From the NCBI RefSeq assembly GCF_001461695.1, contig NZ_AUTC01000199.1, positions 62,001 through 126,000 of the forward strand: a stretch of DNA of 64,000 nucleotides, read 5' to 3'. How positions within the stretch are numbered: the stretch's first letter is position 1; each line of letters starts with the position of its first letter. Source of the DNA: Sinorhizobium fredii USDA 205 (GTDB lineage: Bacteria; Pseudomonadota; Alphaproteobacteria; Rhizobiales; Rhizobiaceae). A program made the translations under genes and the position numbers. Below, piece after piece: positions 35,325 to 47,407 of the stretch. A model generated the notes under the pieces. It was not told where the DNA came from. It was given only the letters and a program-made list of their open reading frames with translations, and made no database searches.

Positions 35325-37597
35325 ATGGTGGATGGAATGGCCTTGCCATTGGGCACGGAGGAGGGTGTTGCGGCTGCCCAGGATCGGCGAGCCTCCTTCG
35401 CGTTCCCGGGCCTGATGCTGGCCACCGGTGCGCTGGTCTGCGCCACCCTGTCGCTGCTCGTCCTCCTCGGCCTCACCCCGGTCCGGCCGGAACGAAACAT
35501 CGTCATCGCCTGCGCCGGCGTCAACGGCGTCTTCGTCGTCGGACTGATCTATCTCATCGCTCGCGAAATCATCAGGCTGCTTCGCGCCCGCAGCAAGGGC
35601 AGGGCCGCGGCGCGGCTGCATGTGCGCATCGTCGCCCTATTCTCGATCGTCGCGATAACACCGGCGATCCTCGTCGCGATCTTTGCCAGCATCACCCTCG
35701 ACGTCGGCCTCGACCGCTGGTTCTCGCTGCGCACCCAGGCGATCGTGCGCTCCTCGCTGAACGTCGCCCAGGCCTATGTTCTCGAGAATGCCAGCTATCT
35801 CCAGGGGCAGACGGTTTCGATGGCCAATGACCTCGAGCGCAACCGGCAGCTCTACGCCCTCGACCGCACCGGCTTCACCGAACTGATGACGCGGCAGGCG
35901 AGGGGACGCGGCATGCTCGGGGCATTCCTCGTTCGCGCCGACGGCAGTGCCATCCTCCAGGCCAATATCTCCACCGAGCGGCCCTTGCCCGCCATCCCGC
36001 AGGACGCGTTGAAAAGCACGGTCGCCGGCCAGCCGACGCTCATCCCCCCGGGGGTGACGAATCTGGTGGGCGCGGTCGTTCCGCTCGAGAATTTCCCCGG
36101 GATCTACCTCTACACGCTTCGAAACGTCGATCCCGAAGTCATGCGCTCCATGCGGCTGATGGAGGAGAACACCGCCGAGTACAAGGCGCTCGAGGCGGGG
36201 CGCACCTCGTTGCAGATCGCCTTTGGCGTTCTTTATATCGGCTTTGCGCTGATCGTGCTCTTGGCGGCAATCTGGACGCCATTGCCGTTGCCGACCGCAT
36301 CGTTCGTCCGATCCGGCAGCTGATCGGCGCGGCGGACAGCGTCGCCTCCGGCAATCTCGACGTCGTCGTGCCGGTGCGCGCCGTCGACGGCGACGTCGGC
36401 AACCTGTCGCGCACTTTCAACAAGATGGTCAGCGAGATCCGGACGCAGCAGGACCAGATCCTTGTCGCCAAGGACGAGGTCGATCAGCGCCGCCGCTTCA
36501 TCGAAGCGGTGCTTTCCGGCGTCACGGCGGCCGTGATCGGTGTCGGCCGGGACCGGCGCATCACGATCGCCAATCCCTCGTCGGAGGAATTCCTGCGAAA
36601 ATCGGCTCCGGGACTGCTCGGCGCGAGCCTGCGCGAGGTGGCGCCGGAGATCGAGGAAGTGCTGGTCGAGGCGGAAAGCCGCTATCGCAACGACTACCGC
36701 AAACAGATCAACATCATGCGCGGCGGAACCGAGCGCACGCTGAACGTTCAGGTGACGCGTGAGGAGGGCGAGGGGTCGCTCGGCTCCTACGTCATCACCA
36801 TCGACGACATCACCGACCTGGTCATTGCCCAGCGGTCGACGGCCTGGGCGGACGTGGCCCGGCGCATCGCGCATGAGATCAAGAACCCGCTGACGCCGAT
36901 CCAGCTTTCGGCCGAGCGCCTGAAACGGCGCTATGGCAAGCAGATCGACCAGGAGGACAGGGCCGTCTTCGACCAGTGCACCGATACGATCGTGCGCCAG
37001 GTGGAAGACATCGGCCGGATGGTCGACGAGTTCTCGGCCTTCGCGCGCATGCCGAAACCGACGAAGGAAATGTCCGACCTGCGCGCAATCCTCAAGGATG
37101 CCGTCTTCCTGCGCGAGATGGGCAACAGCCACATCACCTTCATTCGCGATTTCGGCGATGAGGCGCTCGAGGGCCAGTTCGACGGCCGCATGCTCGGCCA
37201 GGCCTTCGGCAATATCGTCAAGAATGCGGTGGAGGCGATCGATGCTGTCCCGGCCGAGGCGGCGCGCGGCGCGCCCAGGATTTTGGTGCGCTCCCGTCGC
37301 GACGATGCCACGGGCCGCTTCGTGGTCGATGTCATCGACAACGGCAAGGGGCTGCCGACCGAGAACCGGCACCGGATTCTCGAGCCGTACATGACGATGC
37401 GCGAGAAAGGCACGGGGCTCGGTCTCGCGATCGTCAAGAAGATCATCGAGGACCATGGCGGACAATTGGAATTGCACGATGCACCGGCGGATTTCGACGG
37501 CGGCGTCGGGGCGATGATCCGCGTGATCCTGCCGCTCGCCGGCGAAACCGGGGGCGATGAGACTGTGAAGGATAAGGGTAATACCAATGGCGGCTGA
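35325..37597 (+). pseudogene. ntrY: Nitrogen regulation sensor kinase NtrY, split by an apparent one-base deletion
   Basis: The membrane kinase partner of NtrX. The 5' part (35325-36323) encodes four membrane helices (for example LMLATGALVCATLSLLVLLG and LQIAFGVLYIGFALIVLLAA) and the periplasmic sensor region. Then, after AAIWT, the frame goes off to PLPLPTASF and a stop. From 36281 a second frame continues the expected HAMP segment (RIVRPIRQLIGAADSVASGN), the PAS domain, the His box RRIAHEIKNPLTPIQLSAE, and the N and G boxes (NIVKNAVEAID, DNGKGLP). One missing G between 36278 and 36279 restores a full protein of about 757 residues. The lesion would separate sensing from kinase activity. A sequence error must be considered. 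The 3' end overlaps ntrX by 11 bases. Confidence 0.85.
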
Positions 37598-38951
37598 CAT
37601 TCTGGTTGTGGATGATGAGGAAGATATCCGCGAGATCGTCTCGGGCATCCTCTCGGACGAGGGCCATGAGACACGGACGGCTTTCGATAGCGACAGCGCG
37701 CTCGCGGCGATAAACGACCGCGTGCCGCGGCTCGTCTTCCTGGACATCTGGATGCAGGGCAGCCGGCTGGACGGGCTGGCGCTGCTCGACGAGATCAAGG
37801 GCCGTCATCCGGACCTGCCGGTGGTGATGATCTCCGGCCACGGCAACATCGAGACGGCCGTTTCGGCGATCAAGCGCGGCGCTTACGACTTCATCGAGAA
37901 GCCGTTCAAGGCCGACCGGCTGATCCTGATTGCCGAGCGGGCTTTGGAGAACTCCAAGCTCAAGCGCGAGGTCTCCGAGTTGAAGAAGAGGTCCGGCGAT
38001 CCGGTGGAACTCATCGGCACCTCGGTCGCGGTCTCGCAACTGCGCCAGACGATCGAAAAGGTTGCCCCGACCAACAGCCGCATCATGATCCAGGGACCCT
38101 CCGGCTCCGGCAAGGAACTGGTGGCGCGCATGATCCATCGCAAGTCGACGCGCGCGACCGGGCCCTTCGTGGCCTTGAATGCGGCCGCCATCACGCCGGA
38201 CCGCATGGAGATCGCGCTCTTCGGCACCGAGGGCACGTCCGGTCAACCGCGGCGCACGGGTGCGCTGGAGGAAGCCCATGGCGGCATACTCTATCTCGAT
38301 GAGGTCGGCGAGATGCCGCGCGAGACGCAGAACAAGATCCTGCGAGTGCTCGTCGATCAGCAGTTCGAGCGTGTCGGCGGCTCCAAGCGTGTCAAGGTGG
38401 ACGTCCGCATCATTTCCTCGACCGCCTACAACCTCGAAAACATGATCGCGGATAGCCTCTTCCGGGAGGATCTGTATCACCGGCTGGCCGTCATCCCGGT
38501 GCGTGTTCCGGCGCTGGCGGAGCGGCGGGAAGATATCCCCTTCCTGGTCGACATGTTCATGCGACAGGTGAGCGAACATGCCGGCATCCGTCCACGCAAG
38601 ATCGGCGAGGATGCTCTCGCCGTGCTCCAGGCGCATGACTGGCCCGGCAATATCCGGCAGTTGCGCAACAACATCGAGCGCCTGATGATCCTCGCCCGCA
38701 GCGACGGGCCGGATACGCCGATCAGTGCCGACATGCTGCCGAGCGAGGTGGGCGACACGCTGCCGAAGATTTCCGCCAAGGGCGACCAGCACATCATGAC
38801 GCTGCCGCTGCGGGAGGCCCGCGAAATGTTCGAGCGGGATTATCTGATCGCCCAGATCAATCGCTTCGGCGGAAACATTTCGCGCACGGCCGAATTCGTC
38901 GGCATGGAGCGCTCGGCACTTCATCGCAAGCTGAAATCGTTGGGCGTCTGA
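37587..38951 (+). CDS. ntrX: Response regulator NtrX
   Basis: A 454-residue regulator with a receiver domain (ILVVDDEEDIREIV; phosphoacceptor Asp in LVFLDIWMQG, about 52), an AAA+ domain (Walker A GPSGSGKELVARMIHRKS, about 170; GGILYLDEVGEM) and a C-terminal helix-turn-helix (GGNISRTAEFVGMERSALHR). Where sigma-54 activators have GAFTGA it reads LFGTEGTSGQPRRTGALE, so it lacks the motif that contacts sigma-54. This is known for alphaproteobacterial NtrX, which acts with sigma-70 in nitrogen, respiratory and cell-envelope control. It appears intact although its kinase gene is broken. Confidence 0.96.
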   Translation: MAADILVVDDEEDIREIVSGILSDEGHETRTAFDSDSALAAINDRVPRLVFLDIWMQGSRLDGLALLDEIKGRHPDLPVVMISGHGNIETAVSAIKRGAYDFIEKPFKADRLILIAERALENSKLKREVSELKKRSGDPVELIGTSVAVSQLRQTIEKVAPTNSRIMIQGPSGSGKELVARMIHRKSTRATGPFVALNAAAITPDRMEIALFGTEGTSGQPRRTGALEEAHGGILYLDEVGEMPRETQNKILRVLVDQQFERVGGSKRVKVDVRIISSTAYNLENMIADSLFREDLYHRLAVIPVRVPALAERREDIPFLVDMFMRQVSEHAGIRPRKIGEDALAVLQAHDWPGNIRQLRNNIERLMILARSDGPDTPISADMLPSEVGDTLPKISAKGDQHIMTLPLREAREMFERDYLIAQINRFGGNISRTAEFVGMERSALHRKLKSLGV

Positions 38952-38965
38952 GGCCACGAAGCTCC

Positions 38966-39829
38966 ATGCCGAGAACCGCCTATGTGAACGGCGCCTATGT
39001 GCCGCATTCCGAAGCCGCAATCCATGTGGAGGATCGCGGCTTCCAATTTGCCGATGGCGTCTACGAAGTCTGCGAAGTGCGTCACGGCGTTATCGTCGAT
39101 CTCAACCGCCACCTCGATCGCCTCGATCGATCGCTCAGCGAACTCAGGATAGGCTGGCCGATGAGCCGGGCTGCGCTCATCCATGTGATCCGTGAGGTGC
39201 TGCGCCGCAACCGGGTCGGCAACGGGCTCTTCTATCTTCAAGTGACGCGGGGGGTCGCCCGGCGCGATCACGTTTTCCCGGCGAAGGACACGCCGCCCTC
39301 GATCGTCGTCACGGCCAAGCGGACGGATGCCGCCGCGATCGCTCGGAAGAATGCCGAAGGCATCGCCGCGATAACCGTATTGGAGAACCGCTGGGACCGG
39401 GTCGATATCAAAACGGTGGGGCTCCTTCCAAATGTTCTCGCCCGCCAGAAGGCGAAGGAACTCGGCGCGCAGGAGGCGATCTTCGTCGATGCGGACGGCA
39501 TGGTCAAAGAAGGAGCGGCGACGAATGTCTGGATCGTTGACGGCGAGGGAATGCTGCGCACCCGCCCGGCCGAGCACGGCATCCTGCGCGGCATCACGCG
39601 CACGACGTTGATGGACGTGGCGAAGCCGCTCGGCTTGACGATCGAGGAGAGAGCCTTTTCCGTCGAGGAAATGCTCGCCGCCCGGGAGGTGTTCGTCACG
39701 GCTGCGACGAGCATCTGCTTTCCGGTCGTTTCAATCGATGGAAAGACGATCGGCAACGGCCATCCGGGAAGCATAGCACAGAATATTCGTGAAGCCTTTT
39801 TCGACGTTGCGGAAAAGACGGCGATTTGA
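38966..39829 (+). CDS. Class IV aminotransferase (D-amino-acid aminotransferase-like)
   Basis: A 287-residue PLP enzyme of fold type IV. It has YVPHSEAAIHVEDRGFQFADG near the N-terminus, the catalytic Lys in RVDIKTVGLLPNVLARQKAKE (about 150), the Glu in EAIFVDADGMVKEGAATNVW (about 180) and RGITRTTLMDVAK. The pattern favours D-alanine aminotransferase over branched-chain aminotransferase. It probably makes D-amino acids for the wall or degrades them. It lies 15 bp after ntrX and 107 bp before hfq, its usual place in rhizobia. Confidence 0.88.
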   Translation: MPRTAYVNGAYVPHSEAAIHVEDRGFQFADGVYEVCEVRHGVIVDLNRHLDRLDRSLSELRIGWPMSRAALIHVIREVLRRNRVGNGLFYLQVTRGVARRDHVFPAKDTPPSIVVTAKRTDAAAIARKNAEGIAAITVLENRWDRVDIKTVGLLPNVLARQKAKELGAQEAIFVDADGMVKEGAATNVWIVDGEGMLRTRPAEHGILRGITRTTLMDVAKPLGLTIEERAFSVEEMLAAREVFVTAATSICFPVVSIDGKTIGNGHPGSIAQNIREAFFDVAEKTAI

Positions 39830-39936
39830 TACCAAACTTGAAGAGGTGTCGGGGGAAGGCTTCTGTGACACTTCGGATCGCAAATTTGACAAAATGCACC
39901 GGCGCCAAAGCCGGCAAATAAGAAAGAAGCGGCGCG

Positions 39937-40179
39937 ATGGCGGAACGTTCTCAAAACTTGCAGGATCTTTTTCTTAATACGGTTCGCAAGCAAAAGATTT
40001 CATTGACCATTTTCCTTATCAATGGCGTGAAACTGACGGGTGTCGTGACATCTTTTGACAATTTCTGTGTCCTGTTGCGCCGTGACGGCCATTCTCAGCT
40101 CGTCTACAAGCACGCCATCTCGACCATCATGCCGGGCCAGCCTTTGCAGATGTTCGAGAATGAGGAAGCGGCCTCCTGA
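39937..40179 (+). CDS. hfq: RNA chaperone Hfq
   Basis: An 80-residue Sm-like protein that forms hexamers and pairs small RNAs with mRNAs. Sm1 is [20 protein letters not shown], and Sm2 is the [10 protein letters not shown] segment. The N-terminal [15 protein letters not shown] has the conserved Gln and Phe-containing uridine-binding helix. The C-terminal tail is short ([10 protein letters not shown]), as in rhizobia and unlike the long E. coli tail. The upstream 107 bp holds a TTGACA at 39887-39892, but no convincing -10 at normal spacing. hflX follows, the conserved order. Confidence 0.97.
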
Positions 40180-40194
40180 CGGGACCTGAGGACC

Positions 40195-41583
40195 ATTACC
40201 AAACGCAATTCGAAATCGCCGTCGTCGATCATACCGGAGCTTGAAAAGCGCCGCGATGACATGCGCGCGGTCGTTGTCGTGCCGGTTCTGAAGAAGACGG
40301 GCAAGCCAGCCGCCGAAGTGGCGACGGCCAACACCCGTTCGGACGAAAGCCGGCTTGAAGAAGCGACCGGGCTTGCGCTCGCCATCGATCTCGACGTTGT
40401 GCACGGCACGATCGTTTCCGTCGCGCAGCCGAAACCCGGCACATTGCTCGGCAGCGGCAAGATCGAGGAGATCGGTCACATCCTGAACGAGAAGGATGCG
40501 GGCCTGGTCATCGTCGATCACCCTCTGACGCCGGTCCAACAGCGCAATCTCGAGAAGGAATGGAACGCCAAGGTCATCGACCGGACGGGGCTCATTCTCG
40601 AGATTTTCGGCCGGCGCGCCTCCACCAAGGAGGGCACGCTTCAAGTCGATCTGGCCCACCTCAATTACCAGAAGGGCCGGCTGGTTCGAAGCTGGACCCA
40701 CCTCGAGCGCCAGCGCGGCGGGGCAGGCTTCATGGGCGGCCCGGGTGAAACGCAGATCGAGGCGGACCGTCGTCTCCTGCAGGAGCGGATCGTTCGGCTG
40801 GAGCGCGAACTGGAGCAGGTGCGGCGCACGCGCCAGCTGCATCGTTCGAAGCGCAAGAAGGTGCCCCACCCGATCGTCGCGCTGGTCGGCTACACCAATG
40901 CCGGCAAATCGACGCTCTTCAACCGGATGACCGGTGCAGGCGTACTGGCCGAGGACATGCTCTTTGCGACGCTCGATCCGACGCTTCGGCGCCTGAAGCT
41001 GCCGCATGGCCGGATGGTCATTCTGTCCGACACGGTCGGTTTCATCTCCGACCTTCCGACCCACCTCGTCGCGGCCTTCCGCGCAACGCTGGAGGAGGTG
41101 CTCGAAGCCGATCTGATCCTGCATGTCCGCGATCTTTCGGATCCGGACAACCAGGCGCAGGCAAGCGACGTGCTGCGCATCCTTACCGATCTCGGCATCG
41201 ACGAGAAGGAAGGCTCAGAGCGTATCGTGGAGGTCTGGAACAAGATAGACAGGCTCGAACCGGAGGTGCGCGAGGCGCTGGTGAAGAAAGCGGCGAGCGC
41301 CGAAAACACCATCGCCGTTTCCGCGATCACCGGCGAAGGCGTTGCCGATCTGCTTGCTGAGATCGGCGGGCGGCTTTCCGGCGTCATGACCGAGTGCACT
41401 GTCGCGTTGGGGTTGGACCAGCTGCAGCTCTTGCCCTGGATCTATGAGCACGCGATCGTCGATGGCCGCGATGATCTCGAAGACGGAAGGATCAGCCTCG
41501 ACCTGCGCTTGACCGCGGCCGAGGCCGCCGAGCTCGAAAGGCGGCTGGGCAACGGGCCAAAGCCCGCCGAAGAGGATTGGTGA
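40195..41583 (+). CDS. hflX: Ribosome-associated GTPase HflX
   Basis: A GTPase that splits stalled or heat-damaged 70S ribosomes. It has the HflX N-terminal domain (ATGLALAIDLDVVHGTIVS, GSGKIEEIGHIL), the glycine-rich linker GAGFMGGPGETQIEADRR, and the G domain with GYTNAGKSTLFNRMTG (G1), DTVGFI (G3) and NKID (G4). The first ATG is at 40261 (440 residues), and it lacks a good ribosome site. The frame is open for 22 more codons to ATT at 40195, preceded by TGAGGACC, giving ITKRNSKSPSSIIPELEKRR. I give the extended form, with the ATG as the conservative alternative. Either way it is co-transcribed with hfq. Confidence 0.85.
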   Translation: MTKRNSKSPSSIIPELEKRRDDMRAVVVVPVLKKTGKPAAEVATANTRSDESRLEEATGLALAIDLDVVHGTIVSVAQPKPGTLLGSGKIEEIGHILNEKDAGLVIVDHPLTPVQQRNLEKEWNAKVIDRTGLILEIFGRRASTKEGTLQVDLAHLNYQKGRLVRSWTHLERQRGGAGFMGGPGETQIEADRRLLQERIVRLERELEQVRRTRQLHRSKRKKVPHPIVALVGYTNAGKSTLFNRMTGAGVLAEDMLFATLDPTLRRLKLPHGRMVILSDTVGFISDLPTHLVAAFRATLEEVLEADLILHVRDLSDPDNQAQASDVLRILTDLGIDEKEGSERIVEVWNKIDRLEPEVREALVKKAASAENTIAVSAITGEGVADLLAEIGGRLSGVMTECTVALGLDQLQLLPWIYEHAIVDGRDDLEDGRISLDLRLTAAEAAELERRLGNGPKPAEEDW

Positions 41584-41607
41584 TCGACTTCACGTAACGG
41601 CATGCCG

Positions 41608-42441
41608 CTACGTCAATTGCCTTTCGATCGCCTTTGCCGCCTGCCAGAGTTCTTCCATGCGCTCCAGCGATGCGGCATCGAGTGTCTCGCCGCCCGCCTG
41701 CAGTTGCTGTTCGATATGGCTGAACCTGCGCCGGAATTTCGTGTTGGTGCCACGCAATGCCATTTCCGGATCGGTGCCGACATGGCGGCCGATATTGACG
41801 AGCGCGAAGATCAGATCGCCGAGCTCGTCGGCGACCTTGCGTCGGTCGCCATCTTTCAGCGCCTGGCGCAGCTCGCCGATTTCCTCCTCGACCTTGTCGA
41901 GGATTGGAGCGGGTTCGGACCAGTCGAAGCCGACCTTGGCGGCGCGCTCCTGGAGCTTCAGGGCCTCGACCAGCGCCGGAAAGCTGCGCTGCACGGAACC
42001 GAGATGGCCGGAATGCTCCTCGAGCGGCGAGCCTCGCCGCAGGCGGCGCGCGTGCCGGTCGGCCTTCTCGGCCTGCTTGATCTCGTCCCATTGCAGCTTG
42101 ACCGCCTCGGGCGTATCGGCATCGGAGCGGGCAAAGACATGCGGATGGCGGCGGATCATCTTGCGTGTGACGGCTTCGACCACGTCGCCGAAGGAGAATT
42201 CGCCAGCTTCCTCCGCCATCTGTGCGTGATAGACCACCTGCAGCAGCAGATCGCCGAGCTCGTCGCAAAGGTCGTCCATGTCATGGCGCTCGATCGCGTC
42301 GGCGACCTCGTAGGCTTCCTCGATCGTGTAGGGCTTGATCGTCTCGAAGGTCTGGACGATATCCCACGGGCAGCCGGTCTTCGGGTCGCGAAGGGCGACC
42401 ATGATATCGATCAGGCGTTGAATGTCGCGAGAAGGTTCCAT
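41608..42441 (-). CDS. mazG: Nucleoside triphosphate pyrophosphohydrolase MazG
   Basis: A 277-residue protein with two MazG domains. The N-terminal one shows LRDPKTGCPWDIVQTFETIK and the metal-binding EEAYEVADAIE, DELGDLLLQVVYHAQMAEE; the second shows KVEEEIGELRQALKDG and ADELGDLIFALVNIGRH. It hydrolyses NTPs to NMP and pyrophosphate, which cleans up aberrant nucleotides and may tune ppGpp. I use ATG 42441 (MEPSRDIQRL). A TTG three codons upstream is also in frame. Five bases separate it from the deaminase stop, so the two are an operon. It converges on hflX. Confidence 0.94.
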   Translation of the reverse strand: MEPSRDIQRLIDIMVALRDPKTGCPWDIVQTFETIKPYTIEEAYEVADAIERHDMDDLCDELGDLLLQVVYHAQMAEEAGEFSFGDVVEAVTRKMIRRHPHVFARSDADTPEAVKLQWDEIKQAEKADRHARRLRRGSPLEEHSGHLGSVQRSFPALVEALKLQERAAKVGFDWSEPAPILDKVEEEIGELRQALKDGDRRKVADELGDLIFALVNIGRHVGTDPEMALRGTNTKFRRRFSHIEQQLQAGGETLDAASLERMEELWQAAKAIERQLT

Positions 42442-42446
42442 CGGAC

Positions 42447-43034
42447 TCAATTCAGCGGTATGGCGTTGTTGTCCTTGCCCGCCTGATAGGCTTCCGACAG
42501 GCGGTTGTAGCGTTCGCGGATGCGGGTGTCCTGTGCCGCGAGCCGCTTCGCCGTTTCCGGATCGGCATCGCGCATCAGCGCCGCAATCGAGGCCGATTTC
42601 CAGAACGTATTTTCCTGGGCATAGCCGCCGGGTTCAAGCCGGAAGACCTCCTTGAGGATCTTCAGGTCGTGCGGGATCGAGAAGCTGTCGCGCGAATCCT
42701 CGTGGCTGAAGAGGTAGTAGAAATTGTCGAAGCCGGCCCAGGTGATCGCGGAGAGGCACATGGAGCAGGGCTCGTGCGTCGACAGGAAGACCAGGTCGCG
42801 CGTGTCGGGCTTCTCCGCCATCTCGTAGAAGCGCTTCAGCGTGTGGACTTCACCATGCCACAGCGGATTTTCGGTCTCGTTGTTGGTCTCGGCCAGCACC
42901 AGCGAGAGATCGGACTTGCGCAGGATCGCGGCACCGAACACCTTGTTGCCGGCCGCCACACCCTTTTCGGTCAAGGGAAGTATGTCGTTCTCGATGACCG
43001 CCAGCAGGCGCTCTGCCAATTCGGATTGCTTCAT
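42447..43034 (-). CDS. Cytidine/deoxycytidylate-type nucleoside deaminase family protein
   Basis: A 195-residue zinc deaminase. The metal-site motifs are WHGEVHTLKRF (HxE) and STHEPCSMCLSAITW (PCxxC). The fold segment GAAILRKSDLSLVLAETN matches tRNA adenosine/guanine/cytosine deaminase relatives. The C-terminal half (EVFRLEPGGYAQENTFWKSA) is longer than in TadA or guanine deaminase and is not distinctive to me. The substrate is unknown. ATG 43034 is taken because the ten codons upstream (rich in Cys/Asp) look non-coding. It is the first gene of the pair with mazG. Confidence 0.8.
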   Translation of the reverse strand: MKQSELAERLLAVIENDILPLTEKGVAAGNKVFGAAILRKSDLSLVLAETNNETENPLWHGEVHTLKRFYEMAEKPDTRDLVFLSTHEPCSMCLSAITWAGFDNFYYLFSHEDSRDSFSIPHDLKILKEVFRLEPGGYAQENTFWKSASIAALMRDADPETAKRLAAQDTRIRERYNRLSEAYQAGKDNNAIPLN

Positions 43035-43262
43035 GCTGCAGTCTCCGCACATGTCTGCCGGCATTTAACGGAGGTTCGGCGGTTGGCGCAATGCCGGTTC
43101 CGATGCGGTTGGTGATCATCGTCCGGAGATATTTGCTCAAAAAGATTGGCTGTCGAGCAAAACAATACGTGGCCGGAAAGCCATAGAAATTTCTGTTTCT
43201 TCAATTGTCTGCGGCTATGAGGGATATTCGCCGCAGCCTGTAGAAGGAGCCGCCCCCTCGAT

Positions 43263-44723
<1,461 letters not shown>

Positions 44724-44733
44724 GGACGACGTG

Positions 44734-45051
44734 ATGGTGAGCAAGGTTTTGACGGCGAATCGCTTGGCGGACGGCATTTCCGTCTGGCTCGACGCTTCCG
44801 GCAATTGGGTGGAGTCGCTGCAGGACGCCTTCATCGCCCGGCATGCCGAGGCTGTCGCCGCCCTCGAGGCAACCGGCAAGACCGCCTTCGCCGACAACAA
44901 GGTCGTCGACGTCAATGTCGTTGACGTGGAAGAGGTAGACGGCATACTCCGGCCGCTTCGCATGCGCGAGCGGATCCGGGCGGAAGGCCCGTCGATCGCC
45001 TATGCCCCCGGTTATCACGGCCTTTCCGGCCCCAAGAACTTTGCTGCCTGA
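44734..45051 (+). CDS. DUF2849 protein of the sulfite reductase operon
   Basis: A 105-residue protein with VSKVLTANRLADGISVWLDA, an acidic VVDVNVVDVEEVDGI stretch and a C-terminal RIRAEGPSIAYAPGYHGLSG. DUF2849 proteins are almost always encoded between cysG and cysI in alphaproteobacteria, which implies a role in siroheme delivery or reductase assembly, but no biochemical function is established to my knowledge. GAGG eight bases before ATG 44734 supports that start; a GTG at 44731 is also possible. It is 15 bp before cysI. Confidence 0.85.
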   Translation: MVSKVLTANRLADGISVWLDASGNWVESLQDAFIARHAEAVAALEATGKTAFADNKVVDVNVVDVEEVDGILRPLRMRERIRAEGPSIAYAPGYHGLSGPKNFAA

Positions 45052-45065
45052 GGACCTGAGCTTCC

Positions 45066-46736
<1,671 letters not shown>

Positions 46737-46762
46737 ACAAAGCCGCATAAGGATTTGAGAAG

Positions 46763-47260
46763 ATGACAAAAATCTGGAAAGAAGGCGGCTTCGTGAATGA
46801 TGACCCGTGGGTCGTCGAAACCGAGGAGGTGAAGGCCGGTTCGAACGAGAAGGCGATCCTCGGCCTCGACGCCTTCCTGGAGCAGGCGGCAGGCGGTGCT
46901 TCCGGTCTTGGTGTCCTGATCGCCCCTGCGGACGACGTGACGCGCTTGGCGCCGCATCTCGACCGCATTGCCCTGGTAGCCTTGGCCTTCCCCGCCTTTA
47001 ACGACGGGCGCGCCTTCAGCCACGCTTCGCTCCTGCGCAGCCGGCTCGGCTTCGAAGGCGAAGTCCGCGCGGTAGGCGATGTGTTGATCGACCAGATCCC
47101 GCTGATGCTGCGTTGTGGCATCGACAGTTTCGCAGTGACGAATGCGACGGCAATCAAGAGGCTCTCGGAAGGGCGCCTGCCGGGCATCGCCAACCACTAT
47201 CAGCCGACGGCAAAACCGTCGACGGACGCCAAATCCTACAGCTGGCGCCGTGTTTTTTAA
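46763..47260 (+). CDS. DUF934 protein of the sulfite reductase operon
   Basis: A 165-residue protein with KIWKEGGFVNDDPWVVE at the N-terminus, LGVLIAPADDVTRLAPHL, and the conserved LVALAFPAFNDGRAFSHASL and VRAVGDVLIDQIPLMLRCGI. The DUF934 family is found next to cysI and cysH and is sometimes listed as an oxidoreductase accessory protein. Its biochemical role is not established to my knowledge. It is 26 bp after cysI, with AAGGA and GAGAAG as ribosome site candidates before the ATG. No cysH follows here, so adenylyl-sulfate reduction is encoded elsewhere. Confidence 0.85.
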   Translation: MTKIWKEGGFVNDDPWVVETEEVKAGSNEKAILGLDAFLEQAAGGASGLGVLIAPADDVTRLAPHLDRIALVALAFPAFNDGRAFSHASLLRSRLGFEGEVRAVGDVLIDQIPLMLRCGIDSFAVTNATAIKRLSEGRLPGIANHYQPTAKPSTDAKSYSWRRVF

Positions 47261-47407
47261 AAAAAAACGCGGCCCGCGACAGAGTGAAGCAAGCCGAAAT
47301 CCCAGAAAGAGCCTATATTTGGAAGGGAATTCCTTTCAATGTGCCAGGGTTTGGAATATCCGCTCGTAGTTGATAAAAAGCCTCACTATTACAGGACTGA
47401 AGCCACG

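Noticed and set aside
39880..39936. Promoter for hfq from the TTGACA at 39887.
   Set aside because: No -10-like hexamer lies 16-18 bases downstream; the next AT-rich stretch is too far away.
47245..47275. Terminator after the DUF934 gene from a T-run and A-run.
   Set aside because: The T and A runs pair only with each other, and no GC stem precedes the T-run. Readthrough into fpr remains possible.
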